Translations under genes and position numbers: made by a program
Shown: positions 25,178-33,403 of the stretch, in pieces
Position numbering within the stretch: the first letter of the stretch is position 1
How the letters are laid out: each line of letters begins with the position of its first letter
Notes under the pieces: generated by a model
Seen by the model: only the letters and a program-made list of their open reading frames with translations
Databases searched by the model: none
Told to the model about the DNA's origin: nothing
Assembly (NCBI RefSeq): GCF_003347605.1
Contig: NZ_QDFZ01000024.1
Span: forward strand, 1-64,000
Direction of reading: 5' to 3'
Source: Chryseobacterium sp. KLBC 52
GTDB lineage: Bacteria; Bacteroidota; Bacteroidia; Flavobacteriales; Weeksellaceae
Length of the DNA: 64,000 nt

Positions 25178-26269
25178 TTATACGTTGAATCTGAAGTGCA
25201 TGATGTCACCATCCTGTACAATATATTCTTTACCTTCTACAGAAAGTTTTCCTGCTTCTTTTACCTTTACTTCAGAACCGTAATTTACATAATCATTATA
25301 CTTGATTACTTCAGCACGGATAAATCCTTTTTCAAAGTCTGTGTGGATTACTCCCGCAGCTTGTGGAGCCGTCCATCCCTGTCCGATAGTCCAGGCTCTT
25401 ACTTCTTTTACTCCGGCTGTGAAATACGTCTGAAGTTTTAAAAGATCATAAGCTTTTCTGATCAAACGGTTTACACCTGGTTCGGTAAGTCCTAGCTCAT
25501 CAAGGAAAATTTCTCTTTCTTCGAATGTTTCAAGCTCATTGATATCAGCTTCGATCTGTGCTGCCAGTACTACTACTTCAGCACCTTCGCCTTTAGCCAT
25601 TTCTTCAATCTTGGCAATCCACTCATTCCCGTTTTTGATAGAATTCTCATCTACGTTACAAACGTAAAGAACCGGTTTATTTGTCAACAACTGAACTTCT
25701 CCAATAATTGATTTCGTGAAATCATCAGTAGCAAATTCTCTTGCATTTTTACCATCCTCAAGAAATTTCTGCAAATTCTGAAGGGTTTCGTAAGTAAGAA
25801 TATCTTCTTTCTTCCCAGATTTGATGAATTTTTTAGCTTTTTCAACTGCTTTTCCTACGGTTTCAAGGTCTTTCAGCTGAAGCTCTATATCAATAATTTC
25901 TTTATCTCTTAATGGGTCTACTGAACCTTCTACGTGAACGATATTTCCATTATCAAAACATCTTAAAACATGAATAATCGCTTCACACTCACGGATATTA
26001 GCCAAGAACTGGTTCCCCAATCCTTCTCCTTTACTAGCACCTTTTACAAGACCTGCAATATCAACAATTTCAACTACAGCGGGTAAAACTCTTTCAGGTT
26101 TTACGATTTTCTCCAGTTCAAACAATCTCTGATCCGGTACAGAAACCGTTCCAAGGTTCGGTTCAATAGTACAGAAAGGATAGTTTGCTGATTGAGCTTT
26201 TGCATTGCTCAGACAGTTAAAAAGAGTTGATTTACCTACATTCGGTAAGCCTACGATTCCACATTTCAT
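25178..26269 (-). CDS. ychF: Redox-regulated ATPase YchF
   Basis: 363-residue Obg-family P-loop NTPase, full length. GLPNVGKST is the P-loop and DIAGLVKGASKGEGLGNQFL the switch II region. The nucleotide-specificity loop is NVDE rather than NKxD, which explains ATP preference in this family. A helical insert and a C-terminal TGS domain follow. It associates with ribosomes. Its promoter box at 26359-26366 leaves a leader of about 85 nt containing an inverted-repeat version of the dispersed repeat. Confidence 0.95.
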   Translation of the reverse strand: MKCGIVGLPNVGKSTLFNCLSNAKAQSANYPFCTIEPNLGTVSVPDQRLFELEKIVKPERVLPAVVEIVDIAGLVKGASKGEGLGNQFLANIRECEAIIHVLRCFDNGNIVHVEGSVDPLRDKEIIDIELQLKDLETVGKAVEKAKKFIKSGKKEDILTYETLQNLQKFLEDGKNAREFATDDFTKSIIGEVQLLTNKPVLYVCNVDENSIKNGNEWIAKIEEMAKGEGAEVVVLAAQIEADINELETFEEREIFLDELGLTEPGVNRLIRKAYDLLKLQTYFTAGVKEVRAWTIGQGWTAPQAAGVIHTDFEKGFIRAEVIKYNDYVNYGSEVKVKEAGKLSVEGKEYIVQDGDIMHFRFNV

Positions 26270-26278
26270 ATTGTAAAA

Positions 26279-26347
26279 TTCAAAGTTTAAGGTTTAGGAG
26301 CAACTCAAGGAATCTTCAACTTTAAACATTGAACTCAGAACCTTGAA
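26279..26347 (-). repeat. Inverted copies of the dispersed repeat in the ychF leader
   Basis: TTCAAAGTTTA-AGGTTTAGG (26279-26298) is copy A with 7 bp missing. About 20 bp further, the opposite-strand relatives TTCAAGGTT and TTCAATGTTTAAAGTTG follow, so the leader RNA can fold end to end (AATTCAAGGTT against AACTTTGAATT). Confidence 0.55.
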
Positions 26348-26358
26348 TTACGAGTGTG

Positions 26359-26366
26359 CAAAGATA
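26359..26366 (-). promoter_or_regulatory. -7 box (TATCTTTG) of ychF
   Basis: Minus-strand exact TAnnTTTG match about 90 bp ahead of the ychF ATG, beyond the repeat element. Confidence 0.6.
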
Positions 26367-26392
26367 GTGATTTTTGAGGGAGTTTCATAATA

Positions 26393-26421
26393 AAAAAATC
26401 TGCCAGTATTCTGACAGATTT
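26393..26421 (-). terminator. Terminator of the ferritin gene
   Basis: AAATCTG and CAGATTT with an inner CAG/CTG pairing form a hairpin just after the ferritin stop codon, with a T-run on the minus strand. Confidence 0.7.
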
Positions 26422-26448
26422 TCAAATGGTTTGGTTTCACCGGGTGTT

Positions 26449-27000
26449 TTATGGATTATCTCCAGTAGCACTCTGAGCCAGCGGAACATCATTCGGTGCT
26501 TCCTGTAAAGTTTTATCTAAAGTAAATAAAGATTCATCTGTAGCTCTGTCACCACCGGCAATTTTTAATTTATCAATTAAATTCTGAGCCAATGTTTCTT
26601 CTTCAATCTGTTCCTGAACAAACCACTGCATGAAATTCCATGTTGCCCAGTCTTTCTCTTCCATAGAAAGGTCTGCAATTCTGTAGATAGCGGTGGTATT
26701 ATCAACTTCATGCTTAAAAACACCGTCAAAACAAGCAGTAAGGTTTTCCGGATCTGCCGGAGGAGCAGGAATAGCTTCTACCTTTGGCTTTCCGCCTCTG
26801 TTCAGAATATATTCCATAAATTTGATTGAGTGATTTCTTTCTTCCTGAGCATGGCGGTAAAGGAAATTGGCAATACCCTGATAGCCTTTATCATCAGCCC
26901 AAATTCCGTACGATAAAAAAACGTGTGATGCGTGAATTTCTTTGTTCATCTGGTCACTGAGTGCCTTTTCCATGTTGTCGGAAAGTCTTTTAGTATTCAT
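26449..27000 (-). CDS. ftnA: Ferritin (non-haem)
   Basis: 183-residue four-helix ferritin. The diiron ferroxidase ligands are visible as Glu in NKEIHASHVF, the HAQEERNHSIKFMEYIL helix (EExxH) and VQEQIEEETLAQN. It stores iron as ferric mineral in a 24-subunit shell in the cytoplasm. The C-terminal tail after residue 165 is extended and acidic/Pro-containing. It is a single-gene unit. Confidence 0.93.
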   Translation of the reverse strand: MNTKRLSDNMEKALSDQMNKEIHASHVFLSYGIWADDKGYQGIANFLYRHAQEERNHSIKFMEYILNRGGKPKVEAIPAPPADPENLTACFDGVFKHEVDNTTAIYRIADLSMEEKDWATWNFMQWFVQEQIEEETLAQNLIDKLKIAGGDRATDESLFTLDKTLQEAPNDVPLAQSATGDNP

Positions 27001-27145
27001 AATGTTATATTTTGGTGATTATGGGATGAATCATGCAAAAACAGTTCCGATAAGGTTATTATTCTGTATAAAAATTTCAAACCGCCTTTAAAACCCAACT
27101 GACATTCAGTGACTTAAATTAATAATTTATAGTTATTCTAAAATA

Positions 27146-27172
27146 AAACCGGCTCTGTCTGGGAACCGGTTT
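27146..27172 (-). terminator. Terminator of the GH10-like gene
   Basis: AAACCGG and CCGGTTT form a 7-bp stem with a 13-nt loop, about 70 bp beyond the stop codon. Apart from it, 27001-27241 contains no supportable gene. Confidence 0.5.
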
Positions 27173-27241
27173 CTTACATTTATTACTGAAATTGCTTCAC
27201 ATAAAAGTTCACAATGACCTCTTTAGCAGGTTTTACCTTAA

Positions 27242-28858
27242 CTATTTAATTCTTCTTGCTGTATAATCACTCTCATTTCCTAATCTGTCGATGGCTTTGA
27301 TAGCCACAGCATTCAGTTTTTTGCCGTCCTTAAGTTTAGGAATGTCTTTAGAAAGGGTATCCAGCGTTAAGATTTCTGTTTGCCATACTCCGTTATATTG
27401 AGTAAAAAGCACCCATAGAAATACATCTGCAGCATTTTTTGTACTCCAGCTTGTCTGAGCAAAGCTTCCGTTATCAGCAATAAACAAAGTAGGAGTCTGC
27501 AAGGGAACAGCTTTAATCCATGGAGATTTCGGCACTAATGCTTTTTCACTGTAAGGTCCGTTTTTCAGAGCGGGAAGCATATTGGCATTTTTGGTCAAGC
27601 CGGCAATGCTCCAGTGAATTTCTCCAGCATCATTTTTAAGGATATTTCTGGAAATTGCAATCTGGTTTTTGATTTCAGCCGGACGGTCTGATACTTTTAT
27701 TTCAACAGTATTCAATCCAGGCCATAAGTGACGGTTCATGGTATTTTCAGACTGCCACCAGCTTAACAGCCCTTCAAAACTCTGCCCTTTGGAATCTATA
27801 GGCCAGTACAGCTGTGGTGAGAAATAATCTACCCAGCCTTTATTTAACCACAATTTAGCATCTGCATACAGTTCATCATATTGAGAAGATCCTACAATTC
27901 CTGCAGGATATCCGGGTTTCCATATACCGAACGGGCTGATCCCGAATCTTACATTATTTTTTTCTGCGTGAATTTCTTTATAAATACGCTCTACAAATTT
28001 ATTTACGTTATCTCTTCTCCAATCTGCTCTTGATAAGGTTCCGCCACTGCTTACATAGGCATTCCAGCTTGCATTATCCGGAAAATCCGCACCTTTGTTG
28101 TAAGTAGCATAAGGATAGAAATAATCGTCGAAATGTACAGCATCAATATCGTATCTTTTTACAATATCTTTCACCACATTGGACACATGACCTTGTGTTT
28201 TCGGATTAGCAGGATCAAACCAGTACATTCCATTCTTTAGCCTTACAACAATATCAGATAATTTATTGACCATTGACAGCTTATTTACCGCACCTCCGTT
28301 GGTATGATGAGCACGGTAAGGGTTTAACCAGACATGGAGCTCCAGACCTCTTTTATGAGCTTCTTCAATCCAAAATTGAAGCGGATCATAGTTTGGATAT
28401 GGTGCAGTTCCTGTTTCTCCGGTCAGAAAGTAAGACCATGGCTCAATATTACTTGTATAAAGAGCATCTGCTGAAGGTCTGATCTGAAAAATAGCAGCAT
28501 TGAAATTGTTGTCTTTCAGCATATCAAGCATGCTGATTGCTTCTGCTTTCTGCTGATCTACTGTAAGATCATTTCTTGATGGCCAGTTGATATTGGCAAC
28601 ACTGGCAATCCATGCTCCACGGAATTCTCTTTTGATTTCCGGAAGATTGGTTCTGAAATTTTCTTCCGTTGAAGCCGCTGTTCCTGTTGCAGGTTTCGTC
28701 GCTACCGGATTTACTTTTGGAGGATTTGTATTGTTGGTTGGTTTTGTCGGATTCTTTGTGGAAGGTGTTTTTACAACATTGTTCTGAACGGAACATGAGG
28801 TGGTGTAAGATGCAAAAACGCCCAATAAAACGATAAGTTTTAATTTATTCATTCTCAT
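27242..28858 (-). CDS. Family-10 glycosylhydrolase-like lipoprotein (GHL10/YngK type)
   Basis: 538 residues. A lipoprotein signal peptide with lipobox TSC (SYTTSC), a Pro/Thr/Asn-rich linker (about 25-65), then a GHL10-type TIM barrel starting REFRGAWIASVANINWPSR, with DAVHFDDYFYP and FGISPFGIW, as in DUF187/YngK proteins thought to act on peptidoglycan or its fragments. A C-terminal beta domain follows (about 430-538). A TAGTTTTG promoter box sits only 5 bp before the ATG at 28858; an ATG at 28852 is equally possible. Confidence 0.85.
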   Translation of the reverse strand: MRMNKLKLIVLLGVFASYTTSCSVQNNVVKTPSTKNPTKPTNNTNPPKVNPVATKPATGTAASTEENFRTNLPEIKREFRGAWIASVANINWPSRNDLTVDQQKAEAISMLDMLKDNNFNAAIFQIRPSADALYTSNIEPWSYFLTGETGTAPYPNYDPLQFWIEEAHKRGLELHVWLNPYRAHHTNGGAVNKLSMVNKLSDIVVRLKNGMYWFDPANPKTQGHVSNVVKDIVKRYDIDAVHFDDYFYPYATYNKGADFPDNASWNAYVSSGGTLSRADWRRDNVNKFVERIYKEIHAEKNNVRFGISPFGIWKPGYPAGIVGSSQYDELYADAKLWLNKGWVDYFSPQLYWPIDSKGQSFEGLLSWWQSENTMNRHLWPGLNTVEIKVSDRPAEIKNQIAISRNILKNDAGEIHWSIAGLTKNANMLPALKNGPYSEKALVPKSPWIKAVPLQTPTLFIADNGSFAQTSWSTKNAADVFLWVLFTQYNGVWQTEILTLDTLSKDIPKLKDGKKLNAVAIKAIDRLGNESDYTARRIK

Positions 28859-28863
28859 AGTCA

Positions 28864-28871
28864 CAAAACTA
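28864..28871 (-). promoter_or_regulatory. -7 box (TAGTTTTG) of the GH10-like gene
   Basis: Minus-strand TAnnTTTG match; transcription would begin within a few bases of the start codon, implying a very short or absent leader. Confidence 0.5.
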
Positions 28872-28942
28872 CTTTAAATTTATTTTTTATTTCTCAGAGA
28901 TTATTATGCCAAAATAAGCATTTTAATGGGTTGGCATAGAAA

Positions 28943-28966
28943 AAAAGCCCCGAAAATCGAGGCTTT
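28943..28966 (-). terminator. Terminator of typA
   Basis: AAAGCCCCGA and TCGAGGCTTT pair around AAA, with a T7 run following on the minus strand. Confidence 0.8.
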
Positions 28967-28988
28967 ATTATATTTTAAGAATTTTAGA

Positions 28989-30794
28989 TTATGCTTTCGC
29001 TCCTCTTTCAACTCTTTTTCTCTCTTCTTCAGAAAGGATTTTCTTTCTCATTCTGATGAAGTTTGGAGTTACCTCAATCGCTTCATCACCCTGGATGTAT
29101 TCCATACATTCTTCCAGAGAGAATAAGATTTTTGGTGCAACACCAGTATCTTTATCTTTTCCTGAAGCTCTCATGTTGTTCAATTGTTTTGCTTCAACAA
29201 TGTTTACTACTAGGTCACCAGGTTTGTTTTGTTCACCGATGATCATTCCTGTGTAGATTTCCTCACCCGGATCAACGAAGAACTTACCTCTATCCTGTAG
29301 TTTAGCAATAGAATATTCTGTAGCAGGACCTGTAGTTTTGCTGATCAAAACACCATTGTTTCTTCCTGGAATTGCACCTTTGAAAGGCTTGTATTCTGTG
29401 AAACGGTGTGCCATGATAGCTTCACCAGCAGTAGCTGTCAACATCTGAGAACGTAATCCGATCAAACCTCTTGAAGGAATTTCGAATTCCATATGCTGCA
29501 TTTCACCTTTAGTTTCCATAATGTGAAGGTCCCCTTTTCTCTGAGTTGCCAAGTCGATAACTCTTGAAGCAAATTCTTCAGGAACGTCAACAACCAAAGA
29601 TTCATAAGGCTCGCATTTCTCACCGTCAATTTCTCTGAAGATAACCTGAGGCTGACCAATAGTCATTTCGTATCCTTCTCTTCTCATTGTTTCGATCAAA
29701 ACTGATAAGTGAAGAATACCTCTACCGAATACTAAGAAAGTGTTTGCATCATCAGTTTGCTGAACTCTTAAGGCAAGGTTTTTCTCTAATTCTTTTGTTA
29801 ATCTTTCTTTCAGGTGGTTAGAAGTAACATATTTACCATCTTTACCAAAGAAAGGTGAGTTGTTGATAGAGAACGTCATGTTCAGCGTAGGCTCATCAAT
29901 TGCCGTTCTTTCCAATGGCTCAGGGTTTTCAAGATCAACGAAAGAATCACCGATCTGGAAAGCATCAAAACCTACTACAGCACAGATATCTCCAGCTTGT
30001 ACTTCAGTTACTTTTTTCTTTCCTAATCCTTCGAAAACGTAAAGTTCTTTTACTTTTCCTTTTACAATTTTTCCATCTGCCTGAGCAAGACCGATCCATT
30101 GAGATTCTTTGATCTCACCTCTTGTTACTTTCCCTATTGCAATTCTTCCTAAGAAAGAAGAGAAGTCAAGAGAAGTAATCTGCATCTGAAGATTTCCTTC
30201 TGTTACTTTCGGTTCAGGAACATATTGTAAAATACCATCTAATAGTGGCAAGATATCTTCAGTTTGCTCTAATGAAGTGTTGAACCATCCTTGTTTTGAA
30301 GATCCATAGAATGTAGGGAAATCCAATTGTTCTTCAGTAGCATCAAGGTTGAAGAACAAATCAAATACTTTATCATGAACTTCATCCGGACGGCAGTTTG
30401 GTTTATCTACTTTATTGATAACCACTAATGGTCTCAATCCTAATTCCAATGCTTTCTGAAGTACGAATCTTGTTTGTGGCATTGGTCCTTCGAACGCATC
30501 CACCAACAAAATAACCCCATCAGCCATTTTTAATACTCTTTCAACTTCTCCACCAAAATCGGCGTGACCAGGAGTATCAATTACGTTAATTTTTGTGTCT
30601 TTATAAGTAACAGAAATATTCTTGGATAAGATGGTGATCCCTCTTTCTCTTTCAAGATCGTTGTTATCCATAATTAACTCCCCACTCTCCTGATTTTCTC
30701 TGAAAATGTTGGTAGCGTGAATGATCTTGTCAACCAAAGTCGTCTTTCCGTGGTCAACGTGTGCGATAATCGCAATATTTCTAATGTTTTGCAT
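28989..30794 (-). CDS. typA: Translational GTPase TypA/BipA
   Basis: 601-residue ribosome-binding GTPase. AHVDHGKTTL (G1), RGITI (G2), DTPGHADFGGE (G3) and NKVD (G4) are present, followed by the beta-barrel domain, two EF-G-like domains (including SRGLIGLRSQ) and the TypA-specific C-terminal domain ending in a basic tail. It assists ribosome assembly and stress or cold adaptation. The gene stands alone with its own promoter and terminator. Confidence 0.96.
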   Translation of the reverse strand: MQNIRNIAIIAHVDHGKTTLVDKIIHATNIFRENQESGELIMDNNDLERERGITILSKNISVTYKDTKINVIDTPGHADFGGEVERVLKMADGVILLVDAFEGPMPQTRFVLQKALELGLRPLVVINKVDKPNCRPDEVHDKVFDLFFNLDATEEQLDFPTFYGSSKQGWFNTSLEQTEDILPLLDGILQYVPEPKVTEGNLQMQITSLDFSSFLGRIAIGKVTRGEIKESQWIGLAQADGKIVKGKVKELYVFEGLGKKKVTEVQAGDICAVVGFDAFQIGDSFVDLENPEPLERTAIDEPTLNMTFSINNSPFFGKDGKYVTSNHLKERLTKELEKNLALRVQQTDDANTFLVFGRGILHLSVLIETMRREGYEMTIGQPQVIFREIDGEKCEPYESLVVDVPEEFASRVIDLATQRKGDLHIMETKGEMQHMEFEIPSRGLIGLRSQMLTATAGEAIMAHRFTEYKPFKGAIPGRNNGVLISKTTGPATEYSIAKLQDRGKFFVDPGEEIYTGMIIGEQNKPGDLVVNIVEAKQLNNMRASGKDKDTGVAPKILFSLEECMEYIQGDEAIEVTPNFIRMRKKILSEEERKRVERGAKA

Positions 30795-30812
30795 AAAAGA
30801 TTTTTACGGGTG

Positions 30813-30820
30813 CAAAAGTA
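30813..30820 (-). promoter_or_regulatory. -7 box (TACTTTTG) of typA
   Basis: Minus-strand TAnnTTTG match 18 bp ahead of the typA ATG. Confidence 0.6.
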
Positions 30821-30930
30821 GTGATTTTTAATGAAAAAATATTTAGTTATCCAAATATTTAATAATTTGTTTAAAATACTTATTTACAAGACAATAAAAA
30901 AGAGTGTCCGAAAAACACTCTTTAAGTTAT

Positions 30931-31137
30931 TTATACACAAGCTTGTATTTCGCATGGATCTATCACAGGTGGTTCACCGCATATGATGTCAAATTCTGCA
31001 CAATTGCTGGAGAATCCGGTCGCCCATCCCCATCTTACGGCACATGTATCTGCATCTTTGCATTTTACCATTCCTTTAACAATTCCTCCCTGAACTGATT
31101 TCATTTCAATTCTGGAAATTTTTCTAAGATTTCTCAT
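30931..31137 (-). CDS. Double-glycine-leader bacteriocin-like peptide 3
   Basis: 68 residues with leader MRNLRKISRIEMKSVQGG, the common Chryseobacterium form of the GG leader, followed by a core of about 50 residues with 6 Cys. The core differs from those at 24580 and 24773 and lacks their ECR/KCR units. No transporter or modification gene is adjacent. Function unknown. Confidence 0.65.
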   Translation of the reverse strand: MRNLRKISRIEMKSVQGGIVKGMVKCKDADTCAVRWGWATGFSSNCAEFDIICGEPPVIDPCEIQACV

Positions 31138-31225
31138 GTTGTTTGTTTATTTGTTATTAGTATCGTAAAAATATAAAAAAAACACAACAACCGACATAAT
31201 ATTAAAACTTTTAACAGTTTTAATA

Positions 31226-31480
31226 TCAATGCCTTATCAATCGATAAAACGCAACCAGGTCTATCAATACAACCAATATAAATTTCATGAGAAAAGATTT
31301 TTTGGAAACTTTATGATTGAATAGAACCATTCCGGAAGCCGCTCCTAAAATTCCACCTAAAAGAGAGAATAATAAAAGAGTGTTCTCAGAAATTCTCCAT
31401 TGATGTTTTTGCGCCTGCCATTTATCAAAACCAAAGACACCAAATGTAATCAGATTGGCTATAAGGAGAAAAGAAATCAT
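31226..31480 (-). CDS. DUF1294 family membrane protein
   Basis: 84 residues with about three membrane helices, and the DUF1294 signature FGFDKWQAQKHQWRISENTL then GGILGAASGMVLFNHKVSK. Function unknown. I start at the ATG at 31480 (MISFLLIAN); the longer frame would begin inside the TACTTTTG promoter box at 31499-31506. Confidence 0.85.
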   Translation of the reverse strand: MISFLLIANLITFGVFGFDKWQAQKHQWRISENTLLLFSLLGGILGAASGMVLFNHKVSKKSFLMKFILVVLIDLVAFYRLIRH

Positions 31481-31498
31481 TCTAAAATTAATTTGCAG

Positions 31499-31506
31499 CA
31501 AAAGTA
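31499..31506 (-). promoter_or_regulatory. -7 box (TACTTTTG) of the DUF1294 gene
   Basis: Minus-strand TAnnTTTG match 18 bp ahead of the chosen ATG; it decides against the upstream start. Confidence 0.55.
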
Positions 31507-31585
31507 AAGCTTAATTTGTACATGGAACAACTTTTAAATTTAGATCCATTTACGATGTTGTTAGTCTTATCAGAATAAGATTTTT

Positions 31586-31593
31586 TACATTTG
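31586..31593 (+). promoter_or_regulatory. -7 box (TACATTTG) of the gene at 31614
   Basis: TAnnTTTG match 20 bp ahead of the ATG. Confidence 0.55.
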
Positions 31594-31613
31594 TCCTTCT
31601 TAAAAATAAATCA

Positions 31614-31970
31614 ATGACGGTACAGGATCTTGCAGGAAGCTATTCAATCGAGGGGAGTAATCAGGAAGAATCTTCCCAACCCTCTTATCATGGAATATTG
31701 ACCTTAACTATTGATGAAAACAACCGCATTATTGCCCAATGGATAATTGGTGACCATCAGCAAAACGGGACAGGATTTTATAAAGACCATATTTTAGTCA
31801 TCAACTTCCACTACGAAGGGGAAGATCATAAAATTTATAAAGGAGTGGCTGTATACCGCTGCCTGAGTAAAGACGTACTGGATGGATTCTGGTCTGAGAA
31901 GCACGGAAATCCTTTATATCTGGGAAGTGAATATTGTGTAAGAATTCAGAACTCCAAGATTGTCAATTAA
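31614..31970 (+). CDS. Small beta-rich protein of unknown function
   Basis: 118 residues with no signal peptide. The alternation of GxYxIEG, YHGILTLTIDENNRIIAQW, GTGFYKDHILVINFHYEG and YKGVAVYRC suggests a small beta-barrel of the lipocalin/FABP style. I do not recognise a named family. It has its own promoter and ends before the shared terminator at 32010-32037. Confidence 0.6.
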   Translation: MTVQDLAGSYSIEGSNQEESSQPSYHGILTLTIDENNRIIAQWIIGDHQQNGTGFYKDHILVINFHYEGEDHKIYKGVAVYRCLSKDVLDGFWSEKHGNPLYLGSEYCVRIQNSKIVN

Positions 31971-32009
31971 TTTTCTTTTCCATTTGAGCAAAAAAGATTT
32001 TTAAATAAA

Positions 32010-32037
32010 AAGAGCTGTCTTCGTGAAGACAGCTCTT
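32010..32037. terminator. Bidirectional terminator
   Basis: AAGAGCTGTCTT and AAGACAGCTCTT form a perfect 12-bp stem around CGTG between convergent genes. Confidence 0.9.
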
Positions 32038-32060
32038 GTAAGTTTGAAAGTTTAAATAAC

Positions 32061-32738
32061 TTATTTTTTAGCTTTTACATCGATTGCAATCTCGATATCT
32101 TTACTGATCATCCATTCTGCCGGATCTGCTTCAGAAGTACCGAATTTAAGTCCCCAATCAGCTCTGTTTACAGTAAATTTAGCCTGAATCGCTGCTGAAT
32201 TTTCAGCCACCTCTACTTTTGCAGGGAACGTAACATTCATTGTTTTTCCTGATAAAGTAAGGTTTCCGCTTACCGTTTTATTAGCTCCTGCTACAGCATC
32301 TTTTGGTGCTTCTTTCAAATCTGTAACACTTGTAATTTTGAAATCTGAAGTAGGGTTTTTCGCTACATCAAAGAAATCAGGATTTTTTAAGTGCGCCTCA
32401 AGATCAGCTGGTTTTTTATCTTTTTCTGTTACTGAAGCCGGATCTACTTTGATAGAGTTCATATCAATCACAAAGTTTCCTGCTGCAACTTGTCCTCCAT
32501 CAACACTGATATCTCCAGACTTCACTGTAAGTGTTCCCCAACGAGGTGCCATTCCTCCTTTGTGGAAAGCTTTCCAGTTTACTACTGAACCTACTGTATC
32601 TACTGCCAGTGTTTCTCCTTTGCTCTCTGCTACAGTTTGTTCCTGAGCCGTAGCTGCAGTTTCTGCTGTTTTTCCTTTATCACATGATGCCAAAAGCAAT
32701 CCTACTCCTACTAATGCAATTACGCTAATTTTTTTCAT
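32061..32738 (-). CDS. YceI-family lipoprotein
   Basis: 225 residues: lipoprotein signal peptide with lipobox LASC, a Thr/Ala/Glu-rich linker (25-45), then the YceI lipocalin-like domain (VDTVGSVVNWKAFHKGG; FVIDMNSIKVD; LKNPDFFDVAKNPTSDFKIT; FTVNRADWGLKFG). YceI proteins bind long hydrophobic molecules such as polyisoprenoids. Here it is membrane-anchored, probably facing the periplasm or cell surface. It is a single gene with its own promoter and terminator. Confidence 0.93.
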   Translation of the reverse strand: MKKISVIALVGVGLLLASCDKGKTAETAATAQEQTVAESKGETLAVDTVGSVVNWKAFHKGGMAPRWGTLTVKSGDISVDGGQVAAGNFVIDMNSIKVDPASVTEKDKKPADLEAHLKNPDFFDVAKNPTSDFKITSVTDLKEAPKDAVAGANKTVSGNLTLSGKTMNVTFPAKVEVAENSAAIQAKFTVNRADWGLKFGTSEADPAEWMISKDIEIAIDVKAKK

Positions 32739-32786
32739 ATTGAACTGTTTTAAAAAAGTTTATTGAAATTTTGTTGTTTTCGGGTA

Positions 32787-32794
32787 CAAAAATA
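32787..32794 (-). promoter_or_regulatory. -7 box (TATTTTTG) of the yceI-like gene
   Basis: Minus-strand TAnnTTTG match about 48 bp ahead of the ATG. Confidence 0.5.
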
Positions 32795-32850
32795 GAAAAA
32801 CCTGCGTAGCATTATCTTAACATATATCAAGAAATATAAAAATCTCCAAA

Positions 32851-33162
32851 TTATTTACAATCATACATCCATTTGCGATATACATCCCATCTGTATTGAG
32901 AATCATAACTGCTTGAGAATTCATTATTCCTTTGCGTCCCGTTTCTGGAACAGTCAACGGAATTATCTTTCTGTGAATCTCCTTTAGCTACCCATCCTGT
33001 ATCTGCAAAATCTGTATAAGTTCCATCATGATCATTTTTAAAGGTTATAGTTCGCTCATATTCCTGTATCACACAGTTACATTTTTCAGGTTCTTCATAA
33101 TCAGTATACATACAAGATACTACAGATAAACAGGAGATGAATAGGATAGATATTTTTTTCAT
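32851..33162 (-). CDS. Small lipoprotein of unknown function
   Basis: 103 residues starting MKKISILFISCLSVVSC, a clear lipoprotein signal peptide (lipobox VVSC). The mature part has about 86 residues with several Cys and a Tyr/Trp-rich C-terminus (YRWDVYRKWMYDC). I know no family for it. A longer frame adds four residues upstream. It has no obvious operon partner. Confidence 0.6.
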   Translation of the reverse strand: MKKISILFISCLSVVSCMYTDYEEPEKCNCVIQEYERTITFKNDHDGTYTDFADTGWVAKGDSQKDNSVDCSRNGTQRNNEFSSSYDSQYRWDVYRKWMYDCK

Positions 33163-33403
33163 ATTTAATATCAATAAGTTATTAGGTTTTTAATTCAGCA
33201 TAGATAGCAAAATAGTACAAAAGAGAAATGAGAACAACTGTATATTTAAATATTAATTCTTATTCAATTAAAATAGAGTTAATTCAAAAACAAAAAGTGA
33301 ATGGAGAAGAATAATATAATAGTAAAAAATTAAGAGATTAATCCATTCGTCATTTGTTATTTCTCATTCCAAAACCCTATTTTAGCTATCCGAAAACAGA
33401 ACA

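Noticed and set aside
27176..27238. Minus-strand stretch reading VKVKPAKEVIVNFYVKQFQ after the GH10-like stop
   Set aside because: It looks protein-like, but it is only about 20 codons, is preceded by a stop in its frame and has no start. It could be a frameshifted tail, which the sequence alone cannot show.
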